The position numbers were made by a program, and so were the translations under genes. Shown in pieces: positions 50,801 to 61,449 of a stretch of DNA of 64,000 nucleotides. Under the pieces are notes generated by a model. The model was not told where the DNA came from. It saw only the letters and a list, made by a program, of their open reading frames with translations, and did no database searches. Within the stretch, counting starts at the first letter, position 1. The number at the start of each line of letters is the position of its first letter. This DNA is from Xestospongia muta (lineage: Eukaryota; Porifera; Demospongiae; Haplosclerida; Petrosiidae): positions 191,001-255,000 of the forward strand of contig OY848926.1 in assembly GCA_963693285.1 (NCBI GenBank), in the 5' to 3' direction.

Positions 50801-52279
50801 AAGAACCTGCACAGTTGATGGTATCACAGGACAGCTCAGTACATTTAATAATCTAGACAATTACATATATAACAGAAGCTGTGAACATATCCTTGTAATT
50901 CAGCAGACAAGTTATGGAGAATTTGCTATAGTCATTGATACGCTGGATGGTACATACAGAACTGCACGACTTGGTGTACGCCTTGGTAACGAGACACTTG
51001 TGATTAGTGCAGCTAATTTAACTGTTTTGAAGAGTGTAAATCTTCACCTAATTGTAGTAAATATTGAAACTGATTCAATTGAAATCACAATTGCTCAGTT
51101 TGGGCTTAGAATTAGAGTCACAAGTGACAGTATAACAATTGACATTGAAACTGGCTTTTTAAACTTTCATCTTGGACTCTGTGGTAATGTTATGGGCAAC
51201 TTAGTCTTCAGAACTGTTGTTGATACAAGTGATCCAAAAGCATTGAACAAAGCCATCAATCAATATCTTGTTCCTCCCAGTGAGACTATTACTAGAACAG
51301 TTGCCAGAAGACATTGTGGTAAGTCCTGAGGCATGTTTTGTGTGTGTGTGTATACCATTCCTTTTTCTAGGTCTTTTGATGGAGGATGTTATGACTGGAG
51401 ATCCTATGTATACAGTACCTCTCTATACTCCTGATCGATCCAAGCCACACACTTACTCAATTTGTTATGAACTTCACGGAGAAGCTAATCGATATTTCAA
51501 TTTTATCTCTGATGAATGTACATCAGTCAATGTTCATTACTTTGGAACTCGAGATTATGATCCTGACTCAACTCGAGATTTCCATGGACTTGATGGTGTC
51601 TATGTTTTAGCAGTGAACAATGACAAACAATGTGTTAATATAACAGTCTCTCTTGACCAGATTAATGACTGTGAAACCAGTCTAAATGGTGGTAGAATAT
51701 CTTCCTATAAACATCGAGGCATTTCAGTTCAAGTAGCAGGCAACACTACTAATATTACAGTCCCTAATTGTGTGGATGGTGCACTTACTATGCAAGTAAT
51801 TTGCAAAGCATTTGTTTATGGAACAAAATTCCAAGAATTCCGAGTAATACGTGGTCTAAACTTGAACGAGGAGTCACATGGACGTATTGGTAAACCAGTT
51901 TAAATTTGTTTGAAATGTCTTCCCTCTCTAACATCATATCATTTATATTTCTTTAGGTCAATTTTGGAATGTTAAGAGTGTGGTTACTAAATATAATGAA
52001 TCTCTCCGAGATGGTTCAGTTAATGAAAAAGCATACAAAATTGAGTTACAACCAAAAAATAAGCCCACACGTACTTTTATTGGATTCCTGGAAGACGTGA
52101 CTTGGGACTTTACTCCACAGCAGTGTCTTTATGTAGGTAATGCTCAAGGAGGTCCCATCAATGAAGCAGCTGATGGGGAACCTAATGACTCTCTCATTGA
52201 AGGAGATTATACTCAGTACATAATGGATTCTTCATATGATGTTGGATTTACTTACCAACATTTCAATAGCCAATGCTGA
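44900..52279 (+). CDS. Chimeric gene: SV2-like N-terminus fused in frame to AF Calx-beta/vWD tail (gene 7)
   Basis: Predicted protein of about 1935 residues in 28 exons with 12 Calx-beta domains, a vWD-like domain and the C-terminal module. Exon 1 and the start of exon 2 copy the neighbouring SV2-like gene; at 45143/45144 the sequence becomes AF, in frame. The hydrophobic run CFHVFLLIVCGVALA (the transporter's first membrane segment) ends in ALA-SDS and could act as a signal peptide or anchor. The ATG at 44844, equivalent to the transporter start, is out of frame because of a 4-nt loss, so I use the internal ATG at 44900. Exons: 44900-45002, 45043-45276, 45330-45557, 45673-45795, 45841-46071, 46124-46246, 46292-46522, 46565-46681, 46733-46948, 46993-47115, 47167-47252, 47302-47470, 47522-47647, 47769-47960, 48007-48129, 48187-48423, 48475-48591, 48644-48868, 48919-49038, 49092-49319, 49366-49485, 49533-49760, 49815-49931, 50016-50276, 50330-50464, 50566-51318, 51371-51889, 51957-52279. 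It may instead be transcribed poorly or be an assembly join. Confidence 0.68.
45043..45276 (+). other. Fusion exon (transporter exon 2 / former intron / Calx-beta exon)
   Basis: 234 nt, phase 1-1. Bases 45043-45143 match SV2-like exon 2 (52772-52872). Bases 45144-45156 are the pyrimidine tract and AG of an AF intron, now coding ISPL plus one base. From 45157 it matches AF exon 41202-41321. The 13 intron-derived bases restore the phase exactly. Confidence 0.8.
51371..52279 (+). other. AF C-terminal module of gene 7
   Basis: Exons 51371-51889 and 51957-52279. The 99 residues from the first in-frame Met of the last exon are identical to gene 6. The first exon differs from gene 6 at about ten residues, for example ICYELHG for ICYEIHG. 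Confidence 0.75.
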
Positions 52280-52568
52280 GTTTAACTTTTCCTACATAAA
52301 TTCTCAATGTAACAATTATTAAAAGTAGTGGTAGTTTGTTATAGTTTTTGCTTTGTAATTTACAACAATAAATTGTTTATTTTCTACTTAATCTTGTTAA
52401 CATTGACAATAATCAAATTTAGTAACTGCAATACAAAAAAGTGCTAAACTCATATCATAAACTCTAAACCCTAACTCTCCTACAATAAATGTGCTTAATT
52501 AAAAACAACTCAATAAGTCTTAATCATAAAATTAATTAAAAAGGGTGGAGGCTCGAGCTGTTATCACA

Positions 52569-54829
52569 ATGCAGGAAGCAAACATACAAAGTGGAAGTGC
52601 CCTCCCTCCAGTTAAAAGTGAGAAGAACATGGAGTTGGACTCTGGAGAAGATGAAGTAAGGCGTGGGAAGCTCCTTGATCAACTTCTTGATCAGAGTGGT
52701 TATGGTTGTTTCCACGTTTTCTTGTTAATTGGTAAGACAACATTTAACATATTAAAATTACAATACTTTAGTGTGTGGTGTTGCCTTGGCATCGGATTCT
52801 GTGGAAGTCTCAAGTGTCTCATTTGTAACTCCAGTCTTAGATAATGCTACTGGTTCTGTACATCCAAATAAAGTCCAGGCTGGTGCTTTAGACTCTATCA
52901 TTTTCTTAGGAATGATGGTACATCATACAGTACTTTCTATGAGGTTGTTATAATCATCGTAGGTTGGTGGTTATATGTGGGGTGGTTTAGCTGATGTTAT
53001 TGGACGTAAAACTTGTCTTTTATTGTCACTCACAGTTAATGGGATATTTGGATTAGCATCAGGACTATCTCCAAACTTTGCTACTTTCATGTTGTTTCGT
53101 TTTGGCAGTGGAGTAGGGTACAGTTATTAGTAGTTAGTGCATGAACACATAAAAATAAAAGTTAATATAATATTATAAAGTTATATTTAATCGAAAGAGC
53201 ACTACACTGGTGATTGCTTAACATAACTAGATGTTGTATGAATTTCTTTTAATGATCATATTATTGAAGTTTTTAAATAAGATCATAGCACTTTGTATAA
53301 CTAATAAAGTTTTCTCTCTATTTTAGAGTTGGAGGATCTGTACCTGTTGTGTTTTCTTACTTTTCTGAGTTCTTCTCCAAAAAATATCGAGGGAGTTTTA
53401 TTATTATTTTAGCATCATTTTGGACAGTTGGTCGACTTTATGCTTCTATTATCGCCTGGTTAATTATACCTCGTAATATCAGCTTTTATATAGGATCAAT
53501 GGATGTTAACAGCTGGCGTGTCTTTTTAATTCTATGTACTCTTCCCTCATTTTCATCTGTGGCTACTTTAACATTTTTACCAGAAAGTCCTGGATATTTA
53601 TTTACTGTAAGAATAATTCCTTTGGTTTATTGTAGTTCTGTTTCCTTAACAGAAACGTAAGCATCAAAAAATGCTCAAAGTTTTGAAAAGAATTAGCTAT
53701 TGTCGATGTAAGAAGAAAATTGATATTGTAGAAAAAAGAGAGGTATAAAGTTTAAGTGTGTGCTTCAACATAATTACTGCATTGCAGACAGAACAGTTAT
53801 TACAATCACTTGATTCAAAATTCATGTCTAAAATGGATGTGTCTGATAAAAAGAAAAGCATTACAGAAAAGCTAAAAATTGTAAGAAACAATAGCATCAT
53901 ATTATCCTTGATATATCTATGTATTTAGCTCTGGTCTGCAACAGTGGACTTGTTTCATCCTCCATATCTCCGACCAAACATTGTCATGATAGTTGTATTT
54001 TTTACATTATCCTTTGGGTAAGCCATTACTTCATCCATAATGAAGTATCTCCTTCTTAATACTTATTTAGTTATTATGGTCTTGTACTGTGGTTTCCAGA
54101 ATACTTTAAACATATTGAAAAAAAGAATTGTCTCAAATTGAATGCCACAGATTGTGATGTCTCATCATCTTACACAGATAATAAAGTGTATTTGGATAAT
54201 TTATATGTATCTTTGTCAACAATACCAGGAATTGTGTTTGGAGTATTTTTAGTTAATATTGTTGGAGCTAAAATACTCCTTGGTAAGAAGTACTAATGAT
54301 TGTGAGGCATACAAACTATTGTATTTTTATTTTACAGCATTTTCAATGGTTGTGTCTGCCTTAAGTACTTTTGCTATTTGGGCAGTCCCAAAGAAAGCAA
54401 GCATTATTGTCATTCTTTCCTGTGTATTTACTGGATTTTCAACTATTGGATGGATTGCTTTGGATGTGATAGTACCTGATTTATTTGCAGTACATTTACG
54501 GTATGTAGAAATAAAACAGTCTTTATATGTTGTACAAATAAAATAGTCTATATATATTGTTCATTTTTCATAGATCAACTGCATTTGGTTTTCAATCAGC
54601 TGTTGGTCGTATAGGATCCATTATTGGGACAGTATTATTTGGGAAGCTGATCACAGTCAATCCATATCTACCCATTTTAATTGTTGCTTCTCTCTTGATT
54701 TTTGGAGGGCTTGTGGTATTCCTAGCACCCTCTGATAAAAAGAGGATCACGTTGTCGTGTATTTGTCGCTGTTTAGTGTTACCATGTCGCGATTATTGGA
54801 GAAAGAAAGACTATTATAATTTACAATAG
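52569..54829 (+). CDS. SV2/SVOP-like major facilitator transporter A
   Basis: Twelve-helix-type membrane transporter of the synaptic vesicle glycoprotein 2 branch of the major facilitator superfamily; substrate unknown. Ten exons: 52569-52731, 52772-52917, 52963-53117, 53327-53606, 53653-53742, 53788-53880, 53929-54017, 54071-54282, 54338-54500, 54574-54829; 548 residues, intron phases 1, 0, 2, 0, 0, 0, 2, 1, 2. Motifs: ADVIGRK (MFS motif A), SGVGVGGSVPVVFSYFSEF, YASIIAWLIIP, SWRVFLILCTLPS and FLPESPGY. SV2-like residues follow in the C-terminal half (TIGWIALDVIVPDLF, STAFGFQSAVGR). The loop after helix 7 is only about 45 residues (with an NATDC glycosylation site) and lacks the long pentapeptide-rich luminal loop of vertebrate SV2. 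Its promoter and first exons were copied into gene 7. AATAAA at 54890-54895 follows. Confidence 0.85.
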
Positions 54830-54889
54830 TGTTCAATATCTTTAACTTTCTAGATGTCTTATAATAATTATGAAGCTTTTTAATTGTAC

Positions 54890-54895
54890 AATAAA
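54890..54895 (+). terminator. Polyadenylation signal of transporter A
   Basis: AATAAA 61 bp after the stop codon. Confidence 0.5.
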
Positions 54896-55024
54896 ATGTT
54901 GAATTATAATAATTATTATTTATATAATAATGTTTAATAATCTGTAAAACGGAAGTATATTAACATTATCTGGAGAGGGGGCGGAAGAGGAAATGAATAA
55001 ATTAATACTCCGTATACTATAATT

Positions 55025-57132
55025 ATGAAGCCCAAGGAAAAAGACAGTGAAAGACAAATTGTTGATCGAGTTATTGATAAAACGGGCTATGGATGTTTCC
55101 ATATCTTGTTGTTGTTTGGTTAGTATGGGAAATTTACATTCTCTATGAGTAATATTGTTTATTACACTAGTTGCTGGATGGGCCATTATATCTGATATGG
55201 TAGAGATTACTAGTATCTCATTTGTGATTCCAGTCCTAGACAATAGTTCTGATCCTTCTATACAACCTACTAAGTTCCAATCTGGTGCTTTGAGCTCTGT
55301 TATATTTGTTGGGATGATGGTACAAAGATAAATTGTTATGTAACAATATATAACACATCTTTTGTCTTGTGTTAGATTGGTTCATATTTCTGGGGAGGTT
55401 TAGGTGACATTATTGGTCGTAAAGTTTGTCTCATGTTATGTTTAGCAGTTAATGGTGTCTTTGGATTTACTTCTTCTCTTTCACCAAATTTTGGTGTATT
55501 CATGTTTCTTCGTTTTGCAAGTGGAATTGGGTAAATGGTACATAGATATGATAAACGATATGTTGTATGTAATAATTGTTAGTTTTAATTTTACAAACTT
55601 GTCATTCCATTCTCATCATTTCAGAGTTGGAGGCTCTGTTCCATTGGTATACACTTATTGTTTTGAGTTTTTCTCTCAAAAATATGGTGACATGTTCATA
55701 GTTACTATTGCAACATTTTGGGGAATTGGTCGACTTTATACTTCCTTGTTAGCGTGGCTAGTGATACCTCGCAGTATTAGTTTTAATATTGGAACATTAA
55801 ATATAACAAGTTGGCGTCTCTTTATAATGTTATCTGCATTTCCTTCACTTTCATCTGTGGTAGCTCTACTGTTTTTACCAGAAAGTCCAGGTTATTTATT
55901 TTCTGTAAGTTTATTGTTGTGTTCAACAAGCACTGTTATGTTTCTCTCACTAAACCAGAAAAACAAGCAACAAAAAGCTCTTAAAATTCTAGAGAGAATA
56001 AGTTGGTGTAATCGTTGCAGGAAAAGACCTAATGATGAAGAAGTATGTGACTTGACTTTGTTCAATGAATGATATGTTAAATTGTAATTTTTAGACTGAT
56101 CAGCTCCTATCATCATTAAAAAATGGATCGGTCAGGAACAGCTCTAGTGTTGTTACAATTAATGTTACAATTAAAAAAATGAAAATAGTTAGTGATGTTT
56201 GAAGAATGCTTAGCTATTATTATTACAAATTATACAGGTTTGTTTAAGAACTATTGACTTGTTTCGTATTTCACATCTTCGATCTACAATTGTCATGATT
56301 GTTGTATTTTTTACACTCTCTTTTGGGTGAGTTTAAACTCACTACATGTCTTATCATGAAACTTATCTTATTTTTAGTTCATTTGGTTTTACTCTTTGGC
56401 TACCAGAGTACTTTAAACTTATTGAACAACAGGAAAATAATGGAACTGACATAAGGACATCATACACTGATAGCAAAATATATTTAGATAACATTTATGT
56501 CTCATTAGTAGCAGTACCGTCATTTTTAGTGTCATTAATACTTATAAAAATAATTGGAGCTAGGATATTGCTTAGTAAGAAGCCATTTAGTATGTTAGTA
56601 ATTCTATTATTTTATTATTTTACAGCAATCTCAATGGTTGCGTCTGCTCTCAGTACATTTACTATTTGGGGTGTTCCTAAGAAGATCAATCTGATAGTTC
56701 TATTGTCTTGTGTGTTTAATGGAGTATCTGGTAGTGGATGGACAGCATTAAATGTTGTAGTTCCTGATCTCTTTGAAGCATATCTGAGGTAAATGGTCTT
56801 ACATTTAATAGGTTGTTGTATTTGTCGTAAATAGAACAACAGCTTTTGGCCTTTTTTCTGCTGTGGGTCGTCTTGGCTCAATTGCTGGGACACTTATATT
56901 TGGGAGACTAATTACAGTGAATCAATATCTTCCTATTTTAATTTCTGCATCTCTCTTTGTGATTGGTGGACTAGCTATACTTGGAGCACCTTTTAACAAG
57001 AGAAAGCCACGTATAATACGTTATATATCCTCAGCTCTTCACTGTTACTATAAGAAAAAATACTTCAACATAAATAGAAATGTTGAAGAATCTGTCATTT
57101 TTAATTCTGACAGCAAAACAGTTAATTATTGA
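55025..57132 (+). CDS. SV2/SVOP-like major facilitator transporter B
   Basis: Tandem paralogue of transporter A, about 533 residues, with the same ten-exon structure and intron phases: 55025-55118, 55171-55319, 55376-55530, 55625-55904, 55959-56042, 56095-56187, 56238-56326, 56378-56574, 56626-56788, 56835-57132. Motifs: IISDMVEITSISFVIPVLD in helix 1, GDIIGRK, SGIGVGGSVPLVYTY, FLPESPGY, GSGWTALNVVVPDLFEAYL and TTAFGLFSAVGRLGSIAG. The N-terminus is shorter than in A. Its start lies 195 bp after the stop of A, and the two differ throughout, so this duplication is older than the AF/SV2 7.7-kb event. Confidence 0.84.
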
Positions 57133-57369
57133 GGTCTACAATTTAATATTTTATTTCCTCATAAAATATTCTTGTAATAATTGTTGCTAAAATCTGATTT
57201 ATGCTGATAATATTTTATTTGTTAGTTTTATCTTTGCAATACCAATTGTACATTTTATATGTGTCATACAACTTCATGGAATGGTCTGTCCCACATGATC
57301 CTGTACATGTACCCATTGTAGCTAAACATATATATAGAAAACTATCATTATTATTATCAACTTAGAAAG

Positions 57370-57421
57370 GGGAATGTCACATCAATTGGGAATAGGGAAA
57401 TGTCACATCAATTGGGAATAG
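57370..57421 (+). repeat. Two-copy ~26-bp tandem repeat
   Basis: The core TGTCACATCAATTGGGAATA occurs twice in a row, the second copy ending at 57420. Confidence 0.75.
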
Positions 57422-57639
57422 ACTTGCTGTTTGTCCTATGAAGAGAAACATCAATACATTAATGAACAAAGATTGGAATAAGAGGTAATGGTTTATGCAA
57501 AGAGGTATGGACAGTTTGATACAAACTTGGTCTTGGATAAGAGGATTGTGTCAACACTTAAAGAAGAATGAATGTGATAATATATTGAAAAAGTGGATGT
57601 AGTTAAAGAAGTAGAAATATGAAAAGTTCAGTTATTTAA

Positions 57640-58300
57640 AAAGTTCATGTAGCTTTGTTTTGTATGTGGAATTGGATAAAAAATAAATTGTTATGATAAG
57701 GATATGTATATGATTATTGTTAGTTTTAATTCTACAAACTTGTCATTCCATTCTCATTATTTCAGAATTGGAGGCTCTGTTCCATTGGTATACTTTGAGT
57801 CATCTCAAAAATTATGGTGACACGTTCATAGTTATTATTTCAACATTTTTGGGAAATGGTCACTTTATACTTCCTTCTTGTTAGCATGGTTAGTTATATC
57901 TCATAAAATTAATTTAAAGTTGGCATTTCTTTTTAAATATATGTACCTAATGTTTTTACCAGAAATTCCTGGTTTTTATTTGCTGTGATTATATTTAGAT
58001 AACATTTATGAACAGAGTATCTGGTAATGGGTGGATAGCATGAAATATTCCTGATCTCTTTGAAGCATACTGAGGTAAATGGTCTTACATTTACTAGATT
58101 ATTATATTTATTGTAAATAGAACAACAACCTTAGCTTATTCCTACTGTGGGTTGTCTTGGCTCTATTACTGGGACACTTATATTTGGGAGACCAACTACA
58201 ATGAATAGGTGGACTAGCTATATATTTAGCACATAACACTATTATGAAGAAACCATTTCTTTTGTATTTATGTCTTCAGCTTTTCAATATTGTTTTAGGA
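57640..58300 (+). pseudogene. Decayed third SV2-like copy
   Basis: This matches transporter B in order but with gaps and frame breaks. The end of exon 3 and its intron match near 57660-57765, and exon 4 from 57766 (GAATTGGAGGCTCTGTTCC) with internal deletions to about 57985. Then come a fragment of exon 8 (TATATTTAGATAACATTTATG), exon 9 (58015-58078) and exon 10 (from 58120). Stop codons and indels are scattered, and exons 1-2 and 5-7 are missing. Confidence 0.85.
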
Positions 58301-58681
58301 AATGATACCAAAGGTTGAGCATCAGTGAAAATAATAATTATATTGTTTTTTAATTGTGTAGTCTTGTCACGCATAAAATTAATATAATTGCATCAGTGTT
58401 TAATATTAAAGTATGTTGGTATTGATAAGTGACTGTGTTGTCATGGAAATAATTATCAACAGCTAAACTATAATTATTACACAGAAACTATTGTTATCTG
58501 ATTATATTTGATAAGATAAATTCTGTTTAGAGTAATTATAAAAATATTGTAGTTATTATTAATATTATTAGCAATGAACGCCCCCATCATTGATTAGTCA
58601 AGTATATATAATTGTCGTCAAGTCCACCTCTCGTAACAGTGGTAGAAGAACTATCACTGACTGAGTTACTTTCTGTTTGTA

Positions 58682-61252
58682 ATGGCTGAGTTGAAGACAG
58701 AACAAACTGGACAGGAGGATGAACTACCTCCATTAAGTCCTGCTGCTATTGCTGCTAGAGAGAAGGTCCGAGCTATGGTCAAAGAAATGGAAGAAGCTGA
58801 ACGAACTCGTCGCATTTCTGAAGAGAAAACAGAGCCAGACAAGACCGCCTTGGACAAGTTAGTAACTGTCCAAGAAGATTTGATACGTTCAATAAACCGT
58901 CGTAAAGTAAGTGTACATATTTATCAATGCATAAATTTGAAATGATAGGGCTAAACTAAAAAAAAAGACTTGTATTATTTTATTATGTATAATATTGTAT
59001 CTGTAAGTGTTAGTTGTGTTCCTATTGTTTATATACTATTGTATTTGCTGTAATGCTCAATGCTATTGTCCAAATAAATGTATCAGGGGCACCATTAATG
59101 ACAGACACCAATAAAGTAGGCCTGTCGGAACTTGATACGTACATGTATAGATAGATAGATGTATATAAAGGCTAGCTTTGTTTATCACAAGTTGATAAGG
59201 GTTGTGTCTAACAGTATTACCATAGTGACAACATTATATATTGAGTTATACATAAGTGTATGTACATTGTTTTGCAATGAAGTATGGAGTACATATTGTA
59301 AGACTACTTAATATATTATTGAAAAATTCTATTATTTATTTATAAGGTATAAAGTCCAACCAGTCAACCTTGTTCTTAACAATAATTCTCTGAATAATTG
59401 AACAAGGTTATATTATAGAATTGATTAATTTTATTTTAATTACTGTTAAATGTTCATCCTGTTAACATGTACATACTAAGTACATGTATATATTGACATA
59501 CTAAAAGTAAAGTGCTTACTTTATTGAAAGTTAACAGCAACTATTGATATCATTATTGTATTGACAAGAGAGTACAATATGTACTTTATAAATCTATTTG
59601 TTATTTGCAATTTAACGTCTCTATAATAGCTCTACTTCCTTATATGGACGTTTCAATGACAATACTAAGGACACATGTTGTACTACATTGAACATGTACA
59701 TATTTGGGTATTTGGAAGGACACGATTTACACAAAGATTAAATTTTGATTAAATAACCAGTATAAACTAGTTACATTATTTGTAGCAAGAATTGTACCAT
59801 GTTTGGTTATAAACACAATGTCATCTTTGTGACGTTATTAGGTCAAAGAAGCTGAAGAATTGGAACGATGTCAAAGAATTACAGAAGATAAGAAACGTGA
59901 TGTCCATGATGAACTGGTTAGAAAAGCAGCTCAGAAAGAAGTAAGAAAGTTATTCTCTATCAGAGATTAATGGATTTTATTGCTGTTTTGATAGATTTTG
60001 AAGGAAGAAGAAAAAGAGAGACTACGAAGAATTGAAGCAAATAAAGATGCAAGTTCAGAGGAACAAAAAGAGCGCATGAAGACTTACGACCGTTTGGTTA
60101 ATGTCCAAGAAGATCTCTTGCGCCATATTCAAAAATTGAAGGTTTGAAACTAAATGTGTTTTAAGTAACCAGTAAAGTTTATCCAGGCAGGATGCCTAAC
60201 ATTTTAACACATCTGCTATACTTAATTGTTTGTTTATTATGACATTCCTTGTGGTTAAAACAGTAGTAATTGATTGAATATAATTTTGTTTCAACCATCT
60301 GGATTCTGGTATGGTAATTATAATGATACTCCTTTAGGCTGATGCGGCCCTGAAGGAAGAACAACAACAGAGGATTACAGAAATGAACAAAGCTGCTATG
60401 CAGGAACAACTAATAACTCAGGTTTGTATTAGCTATGTCTTTTAGCATAAAGTACTGTGGTTAACATAGGTACATCGTCGTCAAGCTGCTGAAGCTTATC
60501 AGAAGGAGCAAGAACGGCAAATTGATGAATTAGAGAATTTGAATGAAAAAGAGATAGAAAATCGAGTTGCCATTGCTGCAAAGTTATTGCAAGTCCAGAA
60601 AGAATTATTGAGTACCCACAAACCTACTCAGGTATTAATGTACCATGATAATGTGATTATAGTAATATTTTGTAGGCTATTCCTGATCACCATGCTGACC
60701 AAATATTGGAAGATTTTAAGATATATATGCAGGAACAATTGATACGTAAAGCAAACCAAAAAGAGGCTATTGCAGTAAGAAAAGATTTAAAAGAAGAGTA
60801 CATACAATTAACCTTTTTAATTTTAGGCTATGGAAGAAGAGAGGCAACGACGGTTGGCTGAAGGTGGAGATAAATCTCCTAAACACACCATGTCTGATCA
60901 ACAAGCTGCTGTATTAGAAGAAGTCTCTAGAAAGGTACAAAGATACTCATAATAACTATTTTTTACTGCTTTTGTAGGCTAATCTTAAAGATGCAAAAGC
61001 CATGTTTGAGGAAACACAACAAGAATATATACGTCAGGAACAGAAGACGCGTGCTCAAGAAGCAGCAATGAGACAAGTCCATCAGAAACAAGCTGATAAA
61101 GCTATGGATGTGAGGATTATAATTATAATAGGAAATTGTAATGTTTTTCTCTTTTATAGAAGGAACAAAAGGAACGTGTTGCTTCTATGGAGGGCAAGCC
61201 ATCTCCAACCTTGAATCCCTCCTTAAAGAAGGAAATAGTAGAACATAAGTAG
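58682..61252 (+). CDS. Coiled-coil protein, function not recognised (gene 10)
   Basis: 382 residues in nine exons, all introns phase 0: 58682-58906, 59842-59940, 59995-60141, 60338-60421, 60470-60631, 60676-60774, 60827-60934, 60978-61109, 61160-61252. The protein is highly charged (Glu, Lys, Arg, Gln) and looks helical almost throughout; no signal peptide or membrane segment. A motif recurs: LVTVQEDLIRSI (exon 1), LVNVQEDLLRHI (exon 3) and, weaker, LLQVQKELLS (exon 5), suggesting an internal repeat. Most later exons begin with Ala at the junction (GCT after AG). The N-terminus has PPLSPAAIAAREK. ATG 58682 is the first in frame. Reading through exon 1 into intron 1 would add 12 residues and stop, a possible short isoform. 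It may be a cytoskeletal or centrosomal type protein, but nothing in the sequence decides this. Confidence 0.75.
58907..59841 (+). other. 935-nt intron 1 of gene 10
   Basis: Long for this locus. AT-rich with simple GATA-type repeats near 59149-59160 (ATAGATAGATAG). No exon or conserved element could be supported. Confidence 0.5.
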
Positions 61253-61378
61253 AGAGAAGGTTTAGAGGGAACAGTTTATTAATTAGAGTGCCCCCATTTT
61301 TAAAGATATTATTAGTTCATTATTAGTTTTTCTGTTGATTGACAAATCCCAATCAATATAAATATTAAAAATACACAC

Positions 61379-61384
61379 AATAAA
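61379..61384 (+). terminator. Polyadenylation signal of gene 10
   Basis: AATAAA 126 bp after the stop codon, in the 197-bp gap between convergent gene 10 and ABHD2. Confidence 0.45.
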
Positions 61385-61449
61385 ATATACTAACTAGATG
61401 TCCTAAAATATACTAACTACATGTCCTATATAATAATACTGTGTTAAAA

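Larger units (their letters stand above)
37951..52871 (+). repeat. 7.7-kb tandem duplication covering AF gene 3' half and SV2-like 5' end
   Basis: Copy A is about 37951-45143 and copy B about 45673-52871, offset about 7710-7730 bp. Both contain the AF exons from the 450-bp unit to the stop codon, the intergenic spacer, and exon 1 plus most of exon 2 of the SV2-like gene. The last AF exon (44247-44569 and 51957-52279) is identical in both by eye. Elsewhere there are scattered substitutions and a 6-nt deletion in the vWD exon of copy B. Confidence 0.9.
57133..58681. other. Intergenic region between transporter B and the coiled-coil gene
   Basis: Apart from a short tandem repeat and the decayed transporter copy described separately, nothing coding is visible. 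TATATATA at 58603-58610, about 72 bp before the next start codon, is a possible core promoter element. Confidence 0.5.
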
